6,316 nucleotides of DNA from Clostridia bacterium (GTDB lineage Bacteria; Bacillota; Clostridia; Christensenellales; UBA1242). The notes under the pieces are model-generated. The model was not told where the DNA came from, did not search any database, and saw only the letters and a list, made by a program, of their open reading frames with translations. Both the position numbers and the translations under genes were made by a program. The stretch spans positions 1-6,316 of the forward strand of contig JAFYKO010000056.1 in NCBI GenBank assembly GCA_017537515.1. The letters run 5' to 3'. Below are positions 4,056-6,316 of the stretch, piece by piece (position 1 is the stretch's first letter; each line of letters starts with the position of its first letter).

Positions 4056-6278
4056 TTATTCTCCAAACTCCCTTACGTTGTTTTCCACAATTTCATTTGT
4101 CTTTTTTATTTTTGAGGGAAGGGATTTTTTGTTTGCTATTTTCATAAACTTCCCATCTCGCATTACTATAAACTGCCCCGCTCGGTCAATATCCGAATAG
4201 CATTTTTTCTCGCCTACAATAATTGGGCAGTAAAGGAGTTTGCCTAAATCAAATTCAAGCTTAAAATATTTTTCAAGATAAGGAATATCCGTTGCGTGTG
4301 CTCCGATAATGATATTCTCAATCTTATTTCCATTTTCTTCCATTGAGTGTTTAAAATTCTTTGCAAGACGAAGTATGCAGTCAATTACAGCCCCTTCATT
4401 TTCCTTTATGACGTCCTTGCAAATTTCTGGAACTTCAATGTTATCAAGGGCTAGTGTATGAGTGCTAGGGTCAAACCAAACCCAAGATTGCCCAATTAAT
4501 TCATTATTATTTTTAAAAGCCACAAAACCGCAACAAGGGTCTGTCGCACCCGCAGTCATACAATCTTGGCCAAACTCTCCAAACGCTTGACAACAATTAG
4601 TTTTATTGCCGAGTATTAGTCCTAGTGGATTGTCTTTTTCAATGTATTCATACGTTATTAAATTGCCTGGTTCGTCTTTGCAAACGGTTAAAATTTGATA
4701 GTCGTTTATCTCTTTGCCACGTTCAAACAACTCTTGCAAGAATTCAAATCCTTGGTTTGAAATATGCTCCTCACCACAGTATTGTGCAAGCAATTCGTTG
4801 CCCGCATAAACATTGTGATAAACATTTGAAAAACTGCAGTCTTTAAGCGTCAAGCGGTTCTTATCCGAGCGAGTTACCACCTTCTTGTGGCTGTTTTTAA
4901 GAATATCTGCAAAGTTGTTGCAAATGTCTGCGATGCCAATATTTTTGTCTTCATTATCTTCTTGGTAAAGCTCTGGAGTGTTTAAGATTTCATCAATATG
5001 CTGAACGAAAAACGCTGAAAAATACAAGTCCGTCGCTCTTCTTGGAGACGCCTCAGAAAATGCAAGCAACAAATCCCCACCATTTTTATGGGTTGCAATA
5101 TTATTTAGCAAAAATTCCCCTACGAGCGTATTTATCGGCATATTTCTGGCAATTTTATTTATTGTTCGTTGGTAAGCAATATTGTATTTTTCGCCATCAT
5201 TAATTTTTTCAAGAAGGGAATCTGGATGGAATTTCAAGTAATTTTTTGCAAGTAGGTTCCTATAAGAAATCTCAATACCTTTGTCGGGTTTTTCGCTCTT
5301 CGAATAATGCTCGTTTTTTATTCCTAAGCCACCCAATTTGTACATAGCATTAACTGTGAACACCTCGCAAATACTGTCTTCAATTTCTAGTTGTTTGTTG
5401 ATTGCATCATAATATTTTTGACTGGTTGGGTGCATAAGGTTTTTATAGTCTTTTTTGTCAAATAAAAAATCTACAATGAATGGCAAAATTTCTGGATTGG
5501 CGTTTGGGTTAACATCTTTTGCAAACTTCCAAATTGCGGTTTTGGGTATTTCTAAATAGCCTAGATTGTCGTCTGTTGAAATAAATTCAGCCTCGACACC
5601 TTTTTTGCCCATCAACTGAATTTTAGTGTCAAATGGGAAAAAGTTAGAAAAATAAAGTTGATAACTAAAATCGTCATTTTCACTAAAATCGCCTAAAATA
5701 TCAATGCTTAGTTTTGCAAGTTTTGTGTTGCATCTCGAATGTTCAATATGTTTTATCGAACTGCATCCCGAAAGGTCAAGGACATCTAAATCAACCTCGC
5801 TTAAAGCACCTTTTTTAAGCTGGGAAAGTTTTTTGCAGTCGTGAAGGTCCAAGGTCTTCAAATTCAAACATCTTGCGAAAGCGTGCGTGCAAATTGTTTT
5901 TAAATTCGTATTTGAAAAGCAAAGAGAACGGAGGCCGGTTTCGGCAAATGCAAACTCCCCAATTTTTTCAAGGGTGCAATTTTGGGGTAGGATAATTTCC
6001 CGCAAGTTTCTACATCTATAAAAAGCAAGGTTTTCGAAGCTAAAAAAAGAATTGCAGTTGGACAAGTCAAGCGTCTCAATTTTTTCATTTTCGCAACAGG
6101 CATAAGCACAAAACGAGAGGAAGTTGCTGTTTTCTTCAAACTTGATGTGTCGAATATCTGTGGTTTGTAATCTTGTTCCAAAATCTTTATACAAAACCTT
6201 AACTTCTTTTGGAATAATTAAGGTGTCGCCGACAATGTTTTTATTTGCAAAAATTTCATCCAAAGTTAATGTAACCAC
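4056..6278 (-). CDS. Large leucine-rich-repeat (BspA-like) protein with Cys-rich, possibly acetyltransferase-like C-terminal domain
   Basis: The product is 740 residues from the preferred GTG start. A TTG ten codons upstream (6308) is also in frame, but it overlaps the -10 box and has no RBS. There is no signal peptide or membrane segment, and it has about 26 cysteines, so it is probably cytoplasmic. Residues ~42-210 hold seven leucine-rich repeats beginning near 42, 67, 92, 116, 140, 164 and 187 (24-residue period; IETLDLSNC, LKTLDLHDC, LDVLDLSGC), with the AF...C spacing of BspA-type LRR_5 repeats. Residues ~240-545 are mainly helical and unrecognised. The C-terminal part has GNKTNCCQAFG (558-568), C573, PCCGFVAF (581-588), IGQSWVW (595-601), LDNIEV (611-616) and IIIGAHATDIPYLEKYF. 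The strand-strand-helix order recalls GNAT acetyltransferases, but no acetyl-CoA loop is obvious. BspA-like repeats usually bind proteins; the substrate or partner is unknown. It precedes rpmE in the same direction. Confidence 0.85.
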   Translation of the reverse strand: MVTLTLDEIFANKNIVGDTLIIPKEVKVLYKDFGTRLQTTDIRHIKFEENSNFLSFCAYACCENEKIETLDLSNCNSFFSFENLAFYRCRNLREIILPQNCTLEKIGEFAFAETGLRSLCFSNTNLKTICTHAFARCLNLKTLDLHDCKKLSQLKKGALSEVDLDVLDLSGCSSIKHIEHSRCNTKLAKLSIDILGDFSENDDFSYQLYFSNFFPFDTKIQLMGKKGVEAEFISTDDNLGYLEIPKTAIWKFAKDVNPNANPEILPFIVDFLFDKKDYKNLMHPTSQKYYDAINKQLEIEDSICEVFTVNAMYKLGGLGIKNEHYSKSEKPDKGIEISYRNLLAKNYLKFHPDSLLEKINDGEKYNIAYQRTINKIARNMPINTLVGEFLLNNIATHKNGGDLLLAFSEASPRRATDLYFSAFFVQHIDEILNTPELYQEDNEDKNIGIADICNNFADILKNSHKKVVTRSDKNRLTLKDCSFSNVYHNVYAGNELLAQYCGEEHISNQGFEFLQELFERGKEINDYQILTVCKDEPGNLITYEYIEKDNPLGLILGNKTNCCQAFGEFGQDCMTAGATDPCCGFVAFKNNNELIGQSWVWFDPSTHTLALDNIEVPEICKDVIKENEGAVIDCILRLAKNFKHSMEENGNKIENIIIGAHATDIPYLEKYFKLEFDLGKLLYCPIIVGEKKCYSDIDRAGQFIVMRDGKFMKIANKKSLPSKIKKTNEIVENNVREFGE

Positions 6279-6282
6279 AGTG

Positions 6283-6287
6283 CCTCC
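6283..6287 (-). promoter_or_regulatory. Ribosome binding site deciding the GTG start of the large repeat gene
   Basis: GGAGG on the minus strand ends 4 nt before GTG 6278-6276. No comparable site precedes the in-frame TTG at 6308, and the only nearby ATG (6289-6287) is out of frame. The short spacing keeps the start call below certainty. Confidence 0.7.
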
Positions 6288-6299
6288 ATATTTTTTTAA

Positions 6300-6305
6300 A
6301 TTATA
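6300..6305 (-). promoter_or_regulatory. Candidate -10 box of the large repeat gene
   Basis: A perfect TATAAT lies on the minus strand 21 bases before the GTG start, implying a leader of about 15 nt. The matching -35 would fall beyond the window edge at 6316, so only half the promoter can be seen. Confidence 0.5.
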
Positions 6306-6316
6306 CAATAAATTAA

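Overview
The window comes from an AT-rich bacterium that uses the standard code. All the long reading frames close on normal stops, TGG encodes Trp, and Shine-Dalgarno sites and sigma70/sigmaA-type promoters are easy to see. The classical EF-G and EF-Tu, a zinc-type ribosomal protein L31, a BspA-like leucine-rich-repeat protein and a four-helix-bundle gene in AATTAG heptad repeats together suggest an uncultured low-GC Bacillota (Clostridia or a related gut lineage). That placement is inference; nothing in the window fixes the taxon.

Layout, plus strand. Positions 1-1684 hold the 3' four-fifths of fusA (EF-G), entering the window at the G4 motif. Eight bases after the fusA stop comes a compact unit (1692-2200). 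Two inverted arms, each of five AATTAGN heptads, enclose one small gene of the four-helix-bundle / 23S rRNA intervening-sequence protein family. A near-consensus promoter (2244-2272) then drives tuf (EF-Tu, 2321-3511). The usual fusA-tuf str-operon pair is therefore present, but it is split by this insertion-like unit and by a dedicated tuf promoter.

Middle. Positions 3512-3698 are the convergent junction between tuf and rpmE. They hold a strong hairpin terminator that reads in both directions, a second terminator for rpmE on the minus strand, and a doubtful 30-codon reading frame.

Minus strand. rpmE (L31, 3699-3908) has its own extended -10 promoter. Upstream of it and in the same direction lies a large gene (4056-6278, 740 aa from the preferred GTG start). 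It has N-terminal 24-residue leucine-rich repeats, a helical middle and an unrecognised Cys-rich C-terminal domain that may be acetyltransferase-like. This gene and the heptad-repeat unit are the least explained parts of the window.

How they work together: EF-G, EF-Tu and L31 all serve translation elongation and the ribosome. The four-helix-bundle gene looks like a passenger, and the large repeat protein has no evident functional link beyond adjacency.
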